Source of the DNA: Cryoendolithus antarcticus
Lineage: Eukaryota; Ascomycota; Dothideomycetes; Cladosporiales; Cladosporiaceae
DNA: 64,000 bases
Assembly (NCBI GenBank): GCA_002077065.1
Contig: NAJO01000041.1
Coordinates: 1-64,000 of the forward strand
Reading direction: 5' to 3'
Shown here: positions 40,404 to 50,845 of the stretch, one piece after another
Numbering within the stretch: the stretch's first letter is position 1
Layout of the letters: every line of letters begins with the position of its first letter
Program-made: the position numbers and the translations under genes
The notes under the pieces: generated by a model
What the model saw: the letters and a program-made list of their open reading frames with translations, nothing else
The model's database searches: none
Told to the model about the DNA's origin: nothing

Positions 40404-42698
40404 ATGAGGTCAGTCGTGTATAGATACCAAACGCCTTAGCAACGTCCCAAAGCGGTACTCAACGGCGTCAAACTCAAAGCACCAACGCAGCCCCGGTCAG
40501 TTTCAGGAGAACCCTCCCGCCGCTATCAAAAGAGAATGCCGTGCAGGAAACGTCGCAAATCTTCTGGACCACCGTCTGGCTGGGCCAGCGAACATGCTAT
40601 ATGCAGTCGCACGCGGACCCATGCACTCGGTTTCTTTGTCGCGCTGCACCGTCGAAATCGCGCACTGTGATACGGATGTCCGCTGCTCAGGAGCCATGCG
40701 CCCTTGGCGGGGTTTCGTGGCCGATCTTGCGTGAGAGCACATGTTGGTCCTAGATGATGACAGTAAGCCTCCTATGTAATTCGCCCGTGCGGTCCACAGG
40801 CCTCGCGATCCTACAGCTGCGTGCATGTGAGGTGGAGAGATGATGGACGGCTCGGAGTCATGAAGTCATGAAGGCATGCAGGCGAGCACGGCACGCAAAG
40901 AACCTGCAGCGGCAGCGTCGTGCAAGCTGTGCACGCGTATCACAATTCTCCGCAAATGTGGCATGCCGTGCGACGGTGTCAGATGTGGTGCGTTCATATA
41001 CCAAACCCGTGCTGCTTGGAATGCTTTCGTGAGAGTGGAGACGTGGAGTTTCGATGCATCGGGCAAACAGAGTTCAAACGGCTACAACGGTAGTGGACTC
41101 CGAAGGCGCTACTGCAGGCCCAGCAGAACACACGCGTTCTCAGCCTTGCACCAATCCAGACCGTTTCCACTGTGGTGTGAGATCTTATCGCGGCCAGTAG
41201 TGAGGGGCGGAGGATTGCTTCAGCAGTGAAGACGTGCTTGGTACCTCGCTTGGCTCTAGAATGTTGGGGAGATCTGCATATCGCCAAGTAGCGCTCAGAT
41301 TGCGCTTACAATCCACCTAGTCGTTCAGGGATCAGTATTTGGTACGCGGCTCATGAAAGGCGGTCGGTAAGCCACATTTGATCATTGAAGCCACACTTGG
41401 CGATGTTAACGGCCCCAAGTCATCGCTGGTGCATTCTGCGACCACCGGGGTATCGTGGGGTACAACAGTATGTGGACTACATCAATTCTCCGCCGAGGCT
41501 TGTAGTGGCCCTCGAAACTCGGTCACACTATTTCGTACTACAAACGTCTTGATATAGCAACTGCCAAACCGCGACAATGCCAAACGTCGGTTCTCCTCAC
41601 CACGACCGCAGATGTATCTCTTGGCCTGCATGTACACTATCGAGAGCTTAGCCATCTCAATCTGCTGCAGGTACCTGAGCTAGATTCTTGGTCACTTTCG
41701 CTCGCGCGTGCGGCTGAGCCATTGTAGACAGGGATGAATGCACACAACGTGGACGGCCTGATGGACCACAAGAATGCGTTCCAGACCCATGGAAAACGCT
41801 GTCAGACTGGACGAAACAATCAGAAGTGACATGTACCCAAGGTTAGGCTGACTGTCGGTAGCAACAGAGCGCCGGCGCGATTGACACGTAGAAGAATGCG
41901 TGACGCGAAGGTACAGCATCTGGGGTACGGCAGACGTACAGCTGACTGCATTGTTGGCGGAGAATTGCCGTGTGTGCAGCATGGAGTGGCTTGCTCGCTT
42001 GGATGTGAGATGCAGTACAAATTGCACACCAGGTCGAGACAGCTACTACGTACCCAGGGTCAATCTCATCTTGGGTCGACATGGAGCGGAAGGGACTCCG
42101 GTTGGCTGGATGAAGCCAGGTAATCCAGAGGGACTTCAGCGGAACTGCTTAAAGACGTGGGCTCCATATAGATCTGCAATAGACGCGGTGGGTGATGAGC
42201 TATCTCGGTCGCACTGGCGAATGGTCGTCAAGGTGTCCTAGGCGTTAAGTCGATGTAGCACGATAGTCCTTAGCCGTGACGAAAAATCGACTTGGCACAT
42301 CTAGTATGGTCTGCTACTCTTCAAGGGCGTCCACTCAGGTCAACCGTTCTCCTCCACTCAGGTCAATCGTTCTCCGTATCACTAGTGCTCCTAGCCAGAA
42401 GGCCACGACTGCCGCCGCCATGACTGCCGCCACCGAGAGGTCCAGTCCAAGTTGACAATTCTGCTCGGAGAGCTGACGCTGCTTCCACGCACGTGGAATG
42501 CACACGTGTCTAGCGCTGTCGACGGGATGCCTGATGGCGCTTCGTGGCCTCGTCGGCGATTTTGCATGGTTCACGCCGGGAGACTCGCATCGTCGGAGAG
42601 TCGGTCCACTTGGTGCAGACCTAGGAAAGATCTGCTGATCTCTGTCCCGTGTTCAGAGATTGTATGTAGCCGTTCAACGGTATCTGACTTCCAACAGC
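40404..42698. other. 2.3-kb stretch without a recognisable gene
   Basis: The longest apparently empty region of the window. Short frames on both strands show no domain, signal peptide pattern or plausible intron chain. A minus-strand frame at 42335-42574 has one hydrophobic helix (SVAAVMAAAVVAFWLGALVI) and could be a tiny membrane protein, but support is weak. A 22-base tandem duplication lies at 42331-42376. The region may hold a long promoter, a noncoding RNA or decayed sequence. Confidence 0.35.
42331..42376. repeat. Short direct repeat (about 22 bp, two copies)
   Basis: CCACTCAGGTCAACCGTTCTC is followed directly by a second copy that differs by one base (CAAT for CAAC). It is a simple tandem duplication in an otherwise gene-free stretch. 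Confidence 0.6.
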
Positions 42699-44118
42699 TC
42701 AGTCTGTCAGCATCGCCTCGTGAGTCCCATTCGCCCCAATGACCTCAGCCGCAGCAGTAGCTGCGTGTCCGTTTAGACCACCAGCATCGCCTCTTCGCCA
42801 AAGCTTGACAGTCTTGTCTAGACCGCATGTCGCCAGCAGCTCCCCATTCGCACAGAAGTCGACTCCCAACACGGGTCCATCATGGCCCGCCAATCTCTGG
42901 AGCACCTTCTTCGAGCTTATATCCCACAGCACCGTACTCCCATCCTCACTTCCACAAGCCACGAAAGCCCACTTCTGCTCTTCTCCCTCTATCGATGTCT
43001 CCTCAGCACCAACAGTGCCATACGTCCCGAAGCAAACACCCATACTATACTTCTCATTCTTATGCCCCTGATAAGTCTTCTTACACCTCCCATCAACATA
43101 ACTCCACAACCTCAAACTCGAGTCTAACGTAGCGGCAAGCACAAACTTTCCATTCGGACTAAACTTCACGCTTGTCACAGGAGCATTATCCTCATGCACC
43201 AGAGTCTTGAGACACTGCCCCGTTGCCGCGTCCCAAATCCGTATCAGTCCGTCGCTGCTACAGCTCGCCACTAGCGTGCCATCTCGCACGAAGTCCACGC
43301 CAGATACGGGGTCAGAGTGGGCAGGCAGACTGCGCATGAGGCGCGCGGTGCGGACGTCCCAAAGGAAGACGGCTTCGTCGTAGCTGCCGGAGACGAGCAT
43401 GTTGCCTTTGGGGGAGAAGGCGAGGCTGTAGACGTAATTGTGATGGCCTACTAGAGGCTGTGGGAGGCATTTGCCGGTGTGTGTGTCCCAGAGTCGGATG
43501 AGCTTGTCGTCGGACCCTGAAGCGAGGATTCGGCTGTCAGGTGACCAGGCGATGGTCGATATGCCCGCCAAGTGGCCTTCGAGTGTATGTTGCAGCGCTC
43601 GAGTAGCAGTCGCCCAGATCTTGATCGTGCAGTCCGCCGCTGTGTGTACCGAGTCAGTCTCACCGATTCCCTCGTGTAAAATGCCAGGGCAGTGAAGCAT
43701 ACATACAACAACTAGCCACCCATTTCCCGTCAGGACTGAACTTTACCGCTGCCACACCCCTTTGATGTCCCTTCAGCACCTTCCACACCTTGAAATCCAG
43801 ATTCTTCGGTCTCTCCCTCACTGCTACTTTCTCCTCCCCATCATCCTCATCTGAGCTCCGCAGCTCGTCTGGCGTGCGTATCCCCAAGCCATTCGGCGCC
43901 TCGTCGTCTTCGTAAGCGAATTGGAGGTCTGCTGCGCCATCGTATGTGTTTGCGCCGGTGTTGGCGTGGGGTAGGGAGGGTGTGCCATTGGCGGGGGTGT
44001 GGTAAGCTGAGGAAGCGGAGGATGGGGATGGGGTGCGTTTGCGCTTTGGCGAGCGAGTGGGGAGGTCGGTCACCGGGGTAGAGGCGTAGGACATGGTCGC
44101 GAAAGAATTGTCTGTCAT
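42699..44118 (-). CDS. SWD3: WD40 protein of the WDR5/Swd3 type, likely COMPASS subunit
   Basis: Seven-bladed WD40 propeller resembling WDR5/Swd3, the core subunit of the Set1/COMPASS histone H3K4 methyltransferase. Two exons, 44118-43707 and 43639-42699, give 450 residues. The N-terminal 110 residues are disordered (RSPKRKRTPSPSSASS, then an acidic stretch). Repeats begin at VLKGHQRGVAAVKFSPDG and include LEGHLAGISTIAWSPDS, LVGHHNYVYSLAFSPKGN, LPAHSDPVSGVDFVRDG and DNAPVTSVKFSPNGKFVL. The VYSLAFSPKGNMLVSGSYDE blade is WDR5-like. The last blades carry an insertion (GTVGAEETSIEGEEQK). The intron has donor GTATGT. A second ATG at 44094 could be used. Other WD40 families cannot be excluded without a search. 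Confidence 0.8.
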
Positions 44119-44502
44119 CTACGCGGATGTACTCGACAAGGTTGGCAGTCGCGTGCTTCAAGATTTCTGGACGACGCGTTTTTGTGGGGAAGTGAAGTGA
44201 GGTTCAACCGCAGATGCAACGAAGAGGTAATCTGTATCCATTTGTGCATTCGACACTACGTGCAGCTATGTGACCTTGATGCAGAGTACCTCCGTCTGCG
44301 TATGTCACTCTCATGCATCTATCATCACTGTCGTCCCTTTCATGCAAGTGCCCAGCACACCGCGTCTAAGCGCAGTGAGCATCCCCAGAGCGCCTTCGCT
44401 AAAGCTCAATGCTCATATCACCTCGCAGCCGAGGTAGTCTACGAGCCGTCGTCCCGTACAAGTCTCTGTAGAGATCCTAGTAACCGGTTCTGCCATAGCC
44501 GC
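44119..44502. other. Spacer between COP9 subunit 3 and WD40 genes
   Basis: A 384-bp gap holding the 5' region of the WD40 gene and the 3' end of the COP9 gene (both minus strand). No further gene seen. Confidence 0.35.
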
Positions 44503-45948
44503 CTAGGCCATGATGTCTTCCTCCGCATCGTCCTCTGAGATCACCATCACTCCTGCGGGCGCAGAAGGCGTGTCCCAGGAGAGGTCCATCTGGTCGGCCA
44601 GCTCAGCATCCGTGCCAGTCCGCTTGTTGCGCTTCGTAATGTCGATGTGCTCTTTGGTGAGCTCCAATCGCTTGTCAGCATCACGAACAGCTGCGATCAG
44701 CTCCTCGATGCGCTTCGTTTGCATTTCCACGTCAACGCTTCCCTGGCTACGACCTGACGCTTTCATGTTGAAGCGAAGCACCGCCTCAGCAGCTGTTGTT
44801 CTAGGCGTCAAGGTGGCGTCCAGACTTGAGGTGCGAATCATGTTGTCCAGTGTCGAAAGCGTGTCTTCTGAAGCCATGCCCAGGTGGTACGCTACCCTGC
44901 TCACTGGCAGAGCCGCGTAGGTCTTTTGCAGATCTGACACCCGATATTGCATGAGCGTTTGACCTGCTTCTGCCACCAATCGGTAGTTCCCATTCTCCGC
45001 CCAAATTTGCTGCCCAGCATCCATCTCAGCATAGTACTTCGCCGAGTCTCTCCTCTCGAAGCTCTCCGTCAGAGCTTCATAGGCCTTGCTCATGGAGCGG
45101 AGCGCTTTGATCGTTGATTGATCCATAGTCCTGGGGTACGGAAACGGCTTACCGTCTGTGAGTAAGCCTATGAGCAGCCACTTTTGGAATGCCTCGACCT
45201 GTAATGCGCTAGTAGCATGGTTCTGCGCTGGGTGCAGTATCACAAGCTCGAGGAACAGCCTTCCTCTTGATAGTGCACGTGTCCCAATGTATACTTGAGC
45301 ACCCAGCAGATAGTACTCCATGACCAGATCTGGACGCAACTTTTCAGACAGCCCTGACTTCTCGTTGATGTACGCGTTGCTCAACCCCAACTCTTCACTT
45401 GGCAGCTCTGCTAGAACGTTCTTCGCGTTTGCATGTGGGAACGCGTAGATGTCCCTGTCTAGAATTGGAAGCGCTTGGCTGGGCGTGTTGTTTCCCAGAC
45501 AGAGCCGTACGAAGCGAAGGTGCAAGCTGGTGAAGGTGGCTGCCGAGGGATCTAGGCGAAGGATGGCAGACGAAAGCACGCTGAGGTCGATGATACCAAG
45601 GTGATCGAGGCACTCTGCTGTCCACTTCCATAGATCAACCCACGCTTGACCTACGTACCGCATTTGTATCGAATCGAATGTTGCATAGAACAAGGTTACT
45701 TTGCTAAGCAGCTCGTCCCACTTCGCCTTGTCCTTGCCGAGTGACTTGGTTGCCTCTAGCAGGCAGTATATGTATGGGATGCTATTGGATGAAGGAGACA
45801 AGACGTCTAGCGGTGATTTGCCATCCTTAGCCTTGCTGAACGCTGCTGTGGGCAGCTTGTCGAGTTTAGTGAGGTAGGCTGTGATCTGTTTGTCGAAGGC
45901 TTCGGGCCCTAGTGCCTTCATGGGCGGAAACGATGTGAGGATATCCAT
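44503..45948 (-). CDS. CSN3: COP9 signalosome complex subunit 3
   Basis: Subunit of the COP9 signalosome, which removes Nedd8 from cullins and so controls SCF-type ubiquitin ligases. One exon, 481 residues. The opening helical repeats and the segment YYLLGAQVYIGTRALSRGRLFLELV match CSN3, as does the block EAFQKWLLIGLLTDGKPFPYP. A PCI domain follows (VAEAGQTLMQYRVSDLQKTYAALPVSRVA as successive parts, then the winged-helix segment). The tail is acidic (VISEDDAEEDIMA). It sits head-to-tail behind the WD40 gene, but eukaryotic spacing gives no operon meaning. Length fits the family. Confidence 0.88.
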   Translation of the reverse strand: MDILTSFPPMKALGPEAFDKQITAYLTKLDKLPTAAFSKAKDGKSPLDVLSPSSNSIPYIYCLLEATKSLGKDKAKWDELLSKVTLFYATFDSIQMRYVGQAWVDLWKWTAECLDHLGIIDLSVLSSAILRLDPSAATFTSLHLRFVRLCLGNNTPSQALPILDRDIYAFPHANAKNVLAELPSEELGLSNAYINEKSGLSEKLRPDLVMEYYLLGAQVYIGTRALSRGRLFLELVILHPAQNHATSALQVEAFQKWLLIGLLTDGKPFPYPRTMDQSTIKALRSMSKAYEALTESFERRDSAKYYAEMDAGQQIWAENGNYRLVAEAGQTLMQYRVSDLQKTYAALPVSRVAYHLGMASEDTLSTLDNMIRTSSLDATLTPRTTAAEAVLRFNMKASGRSQGSVDVEMQTKRIEELIAAVRDADKRLELTKEHIDITKRNKRTGTDAELADQMDLSWDTPSAPAGVMVISEDDAEEDIMA

Positions 45949-46428
45949 GCTGAGGTATATGGCGGTTGCGCCGATGACTCGGGTTTCTTTGGAGGTCGAT
46001 GTCCAGTGGATCGAGGGCTAGAAGCTCGACTCTAGCACTCGCTGAGCTGGATGCGCTCAGTCCAATGCCACCGCAGTACCGCAAATAGTCATGTCGGAGA
46101 GGTCGAAGATGACAGGACGAACAGCAAAATATTGCTCGATTCGGAGTGAATTGATGGGAGCGCAACGGTCAAGCATCAAGCAAACATAATGAAGTGAAGT
46201 CCTAGTGGTGTCTGAGCTCTGGTGTATCGAACTCCACGGACGTCAGGCAACAGATGTCTTGGCAAAATTAATAACTGAGTTCACTCCACAAACTCCGAGG
46301 CGCTGGTGCTTGCCACCTTCACTCATTTCACAGCACACATGTGTGCATATCGAGTGCAAAATCGCTGGAGCTGATCACTACACTCAGGTGTACACACTTG
46401 CCGGCTGGACCGGTATCCGCACGCAACC
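45949..46428. promoter_or_regulatory. Divergent promoter, CSN3 and sphingolipid desaturase
   Basis: A 480-bp gap between divergent starts. No gene or clear motif was noticed. Confidence 0.4.
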
Positions 46429-48120
46429 ATGACTGCGACACAACAGACATCTCGATACCGAGATAGGATCTTGAGTCGCGATGATGTCGAGCATCTTGTT
46501 GCTGACGGCAGGAAGGTTGTGGTCATCGATGGAGCAGTGCTCAAGGTCGATGCCTGGCTACCCTATCATCCAGGAGGTGACAAAGCCATATTGCATATGG
46601 TTGGGCGAGATGCAAGTCTGGAGGTTCATGCATTCCACTCGCTGGAGACGCAAGATGTGATGAAGAAGTATCAGATTGGCAAGATCGAGGGCCAATGGCG
46701 AGACTTCGTGCCCCCCATTCAGGATGGCACGTTTCGATTCCGCGTTGACATTGAATCTGGGAATCCAGACGAGCCGGACAGCAGCGAATCGTCTGGAGAG
46801 CCGTCGCCGATGTTTGACAAATTGAGAGCCAGACAGAAGCAGAGCTCAGCGGTTGGTGGGCAAAACTCGAGCATCAGTACCTCATCATCGGCTACCTCGC
46901 TCTCCTCACATGCTATTGACGAGGTGGACGGATACTCTACCCTGCAAAGCAGACTGAAAGTTCGTACGACGCAAGAACAACAGGACGATATGGGTTCCTT
47001 CCCCAGTCTCGATGCAGCGACTCAAGCTACAGTAATCTCAAAGTACCAAGCTCTTGACGACAAGGTGCGCGGCGAAGGTCTGTACGATTGCAGCTACAAA
47101 GACTACGCAATCGAAGCCGCACGCTACACATTCCTTGCTCTCAGCTCCTATTTTCTCCTTCGCTCCGGCTACTATATTGCCTCTGCAGTCTGCCTTGGTA
47201 TGTTCTGGCACCAACTGACGTTCACCGTGCACGACGCTGGCCACATGGGCATCACGCACGACTATCACATCGACTCCTGCATCGGTATCTTTATTGCTGA
47301 CTTCCTCGGTGGGCTCTCATGTTGCTGGTGGAAGCGCAATCATAATGTCCATCACATTGTCACGAACTCGCCCGAGCATGATCCGGACATCCAGCACATG
47401 CCGTTCTTCGCCATCACACCACGTTTCTTCTCCAGCTTGAAGAGTACATACTACGACAGGATCATGTCATTCGACGCCATGGCGCAATTCACTCTGAAGT
47501 ACCAGCACTATCTGTACTACCCTCTGCTGACGTTCGGCCGCTTCAATTTGTACGCTCTGAGCTGGCAGTACATCTTCGGCTTCCAAGGTCCTCGCAAGGG
47601 TCCAGCATGGTGGCATCGCTATCTGGAGATGGTGGGCCAAGTCTTCTTCTGGTACTGGTTTGGCTATTTGGTAGTCTACAAGTCTACCCCATCGCCTTGG
47701 ACTCGCGTCCTGTTCGTGCTGATCTCACACGCAACAACCACGCCAGTCCATGTCCAGATCACGCTCTCCCACTTCGCCATGTCCACCTCAGATCTCGGTG
47801 TAGCTGAGTCCTTCCCACAACGCATGCTACGCACGACAATGGATGTGGACTGTCCCCAGTGGCTGGACTTCTTCCACGGTGGGCTGCAGTTTCAAGCCGT
47901 GCACCACCTCTTCCCGCGGATGCCACGACATAACTTGCGAAGAGCGCAAAAGTACGTTGTGGAGTTCTGCCAGGATCTGGGGATTCCGTACACAATCTAT
48001 GGATTTAAGGAAGGTAACGAGAAGGTGCTAAGTAGGCTGAAGGATGTGGCGAAGCAGGCGAGAATGCTTGTGGAGTGTCAGAGGAGCTCTGGACTGCATA
48101 GTGTGCTTGAGAGCCACTGA
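46429..48120 (+). CDS. Delta-8 sphingolipid desaturase with N-terminal cytochrome b5 domain
   Basis: An ER membrane enzyme introducing the delta-8 double bond into the long-chain base of ceramides destined for glucosylceramide. One exon, 563 residues. An N-terminal cytochrome b5 domain (WLPYHPGGDKAI and VHAFHSLET hold the heme-ligand histidines) is followed by a disordered linker of about 100 residues. The desaturase domain has three His boxes: HDAGHMG, HNVHHIVTNSPEHDPD, and the third box QAVHHLFPRMPRHN, where Gln replaces the first His, typical of front-end and delta-8 desaturases. Membrane helices lie between the boxes. A delta-6-like fatty acid desaturase is the alternative, but the fungal context and sequence favour sphingolipid delta-8. 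Together with ISC1 it gives two sphingolipid genes in the window. Confidence 0.9.
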   Translation: MTATQQTSRYRDRILSRDDVEHLVADGRKVVVIDGAVLKVDAWLPYHPGGDKAILHMVGRDASLEVHAFHSLETQDVMKKYQIGKIEGQWRDFVPPIQDGTFRFRVDIESGNPDEPDSSESSGEPSPMFDKLRARQKQSSAVGGQNSSISTSSSATSLSSHAIDEVDGYSTLQSRLKVRTTQEQQDDMGSFPSLDAATQATVISKYQALDDKVRGEGLYDCSYKDYAIEAARYTFLALSSYFLLRSGYYIASAVCLGMFWHQLTFTVHDAGHMGITHDYHIDSCIGIFIADFLGGLSCCWWKRNHNVHHIVTNSPEHDPDIQHMPFFAITPRFFSSLKSTYYDRIMSFDAMAQFTLKYQHYLYYPLLTFGRFNLYALSWQYIFGFQGPRKGPAWWHRYLEMVGQVFFWYWFGYLVVYKSTPSPWTRVLFVLISHATTTPVHVQITLSHFAMSTSDLGVAESFPQRMLRTTMDVDCPQWLDFFHGGLQFQAVHHLFPRMPRHNLRRAQKYVVEFCQDLGIPYTIYGFKEGNEKVLSRLKDVAKQARMLVECQRSSGLHSVLESH

Positions 48121-48504
48121 AGCTGTCATAGACGAATGCAGCTTACAACGGCTCTGATTATACACCGATATAGATCATACAAGATCATACAACCAGAGGA
48201 TTCCATCATGATCGTTGCTTGTACAGCCTACTTGCCAGTGTCGTGTCTGCCAATTGAGCAATCTCCGATGACGCGCGGGCAATTTGTCTCAGGTCCGACC
48301 GATGGGTGATGCGGCACTGCAATTGCCACTTCGCTCACAGGTTCCGGTGTAATATGGCGAGCGTGGCGGAATGCTACGAGATCGAGTAATCCGCGGATCA
48401 TAGTAAACGGTCTCGTTTGATGTGGTACAGCACTATCGGCGGAAGCCGTACACCTGCAGAATCTCCAGACTGCATATAACGCCAGTGCAGCTTCAAACGA
48501 GGAA
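48121..48504. other. Convergent 3' region between desaturase and HET pseudogene
   Basis: A 384-bp gap. A 10-base tandem duplication (GATCATACAA twice) lies at about 48173-48192. No gene seen. Confidence 0.4.
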
Positions 48505-50542
48505 CTACACGATGTCAAAGGACCGCCATGGCAAACCCTGCTCATCATGTCTTTCCGCTGCTTCGCCATGCATGACGCCGTGCACGTAGCATGAGCTGAG
48601 CAATTGGTACTGCTCCTGTCCAATGTCGCACCGACGCAGTGCGAACGGCGTATCACCGCCACTCAGAATAGTGACAATATGTCCATCCTGTAGATGTTCT
48701 GGTCCTGGGCCAATGTAGCCTGCCTGTGTGACAAAGAAGCAGCGATTCCTGCAGACTAAGCACAGATCATGAGTGTAGATCTCAACACCGGACGGCCGGC
48801 GCGCGAGCGGATCGGGGCCAGCGGGGGATTTGAGCACTATTACCTCGTCTTTAGAAGATAGGCGAGCCAGTAGTGAGTCCAAAGGGCGTTCACCATAGGT
48901 CTGCTTCTGCTGACCAGCTACTAGTGTCCGCTGGAGGTCTTGCAGATCCACAATTGGTGCCTGAACCCATCCGTTGAGGAGATCCACGGCACCTTGCAGG
49001 AAACGCAAGACTTGGACGACAAGGTTGCTGAATCTGAGCGAATCCGTGCGTGAAGAAATTGTATCAAGAACGAAATCCCTCGACCCCAAGTACCATGCCC
49101 GCCCTCTCAAGACCATCTTGAGGACGGAGTCTGCCTCCATCTGCTCTATGAGTGTCTATAGAAACGGCAAAGTTGGTTGGTTGGTCCTCCAGGGAGTATG
49201 CCGATCTTAGCAAAGGCACCCAAGATGGAATTCCACCGATCGGTGAGACATCAGGTTTACACTGTTGCACATGCCACAAATGTAGTGATTGACTTTCCTT
49301 GATCGCATAATATGTCGCCTCTCGTAGGACTTCCTGACTATTCTTGTGGTAGTCCGGAATCAGACACTGCGGGAGCTCAGCGGCTCCCCGTCCTCGTTGA
49401 TATATGCCCAGAATTGCGTACACTCGATCGCGAACATCTGTAACCTCGTAAAACGAGCCGAAAAGCAATAGAAGGTGGAGCGATATCGGCTCTGGAGACT
49501 CCCTTCGTCGAAGCAATGCCATGTACAATAACCTGAGCGCTTGAGGTGCTACAAAAATCGTCTTCCACTCCCCTAAGTTACGATACTGATCCAGCATCAG
49601 GTACTCACAAACCTGTAAAAGGTGGCTAAATTCGATTGTGGACCCTTCGGGATGAAGCAGAGTGCGTGTAGACAGCGTAGCTTCCTGCAGCACCCACGAA
49701 CGTCTGGAATGAATGTAATCAGGATTTGCTCGGAAATTTTCCATTTAGGAGACCTACCGGAACCAAGGATCCATCAAGATATCACGAAGGGCGTCAATGG
49801 CATCCTTCGCGCATTCGACGATCAACGGCGCGAGCTGAAAGTCCTTGCTGTCGAGTCCTTCGCCAGTCAACTCGAGCACATTTCTTTCGGCCATTGCATG
49901 CTCCCTGAGGACGTTTACTGCCAAGGCAGCACTCTGGCCTTGCTTACTGGACTCGCTGCCGAGATAGGCCAAGCAGTGGTCGCCGCTGGAAAAGATGTCT
50001 GCCATCAGACCAACTTGATGGCTGCGTTCCCGATCGTGCGCTTGATCGATACAGATAGCGTCGATCCATAGCGTGCGCTCTCCAGTCTGCAGACGCATGC
50101 GAGCCAGGGCTGCAGCGGCTAACCTCGGTATTGCCACGCGCGAGCCATCAATCTCGACAACTGTGCGGATGGACGGATCGCCCCAGACGTAGCTGATAGT
50201 CTCGTACGATGCCAGAGTTGCGTCGTCAAGGAATGCGTGTGTCATTTCGCATCGGAGAATGCTTTCGCCATGGCCAGGCTCTAACAGCAGTAGTCCGATC
50301 TCTCGTCGTGGTTTGTCGAGCGGTCTGTGACCCGTGAATGCCTTGTCCGCTTGCCTGTAGTACTTCGTGCGCGAGATCCATATCGTTATCTTCCTCACAT
50401 GACACGAGAGGTGGCCTTTCGGGACACTACAGCAGCTTCGTCGATGCTGCTCGAGATCTTGACCTCCATGATTAGTTCCAATTAGGCGAGTGGCGAACAG
50501 TGAGGCTGAGGTGCCCTCACAGCGCACAGCCTCCAGCTGCAT
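48505..50542 (-). pseudogene. HET-domain protein A (heterokaryon incompatibility type), frameshifted
   Basis: HET domains trigger cell death when genetically different hyphae fuse. The domain signature is clear: YETISYVWGD, RTLWIDAICIDQAHDRERSHQVGLMADIF, and after a 54-base intron (49704-49757) RRSWVLQEATLS. The intron splices in frame (GTAGGT to CAG). Downstream, the frame carrying VRDRVYAILGI and PSWVPLLRSAY ends at about 49064, while the homologous C-terminal third (VLDTISSRTDSL to LPWRSFDIV) is read one frame away and ends at 48505. Removing one base from AAA at 49073-49075 would join them and align with HET-B. The N-terminal start is uncertain. A truncated product with a complete HET domain could still be made. 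Confidence 0.75.
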
Positions 50543-50845
50543 GCATACCTGACGAGAGCAGCAACATGCTTGCTGCGAGGCTTCTATTCATGTATCTTAT
50601 GCGATGGACGTCGAGACAAAGGAGGAGCCGAAATATATAGAGTCGAAGCTCAACAATGAATGTCTTCGCGAGGGCCAATGCTTAACAAGTCAGCTCCACC
50701 TTCCGGAGACATTGGTCAACATGATGCCCGGGGCCAACAATCACGCGAAACTGACATCGGCTTGGAACAGTTGCGTATCATACAGTGGGCATTGCCTTGG
50801 CCTGTCACTAGATCGCGTAGCAATGAGCACACGCTGATCCACTAT
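50543..50845. other. Spacer between NIF3 and HET pseudogene A
   Basis: A 303-bp gap. It holds the 5' region of HET-A and the 3' end of NIF3. No other gene is visible. Confidence 0.35.

Noticed and set aside
41692..42241. Overlapping small frames on both strands
   Set aside because: No recognisable domain, and roughly equal opening on both strands, as expected for noncoding DNA.
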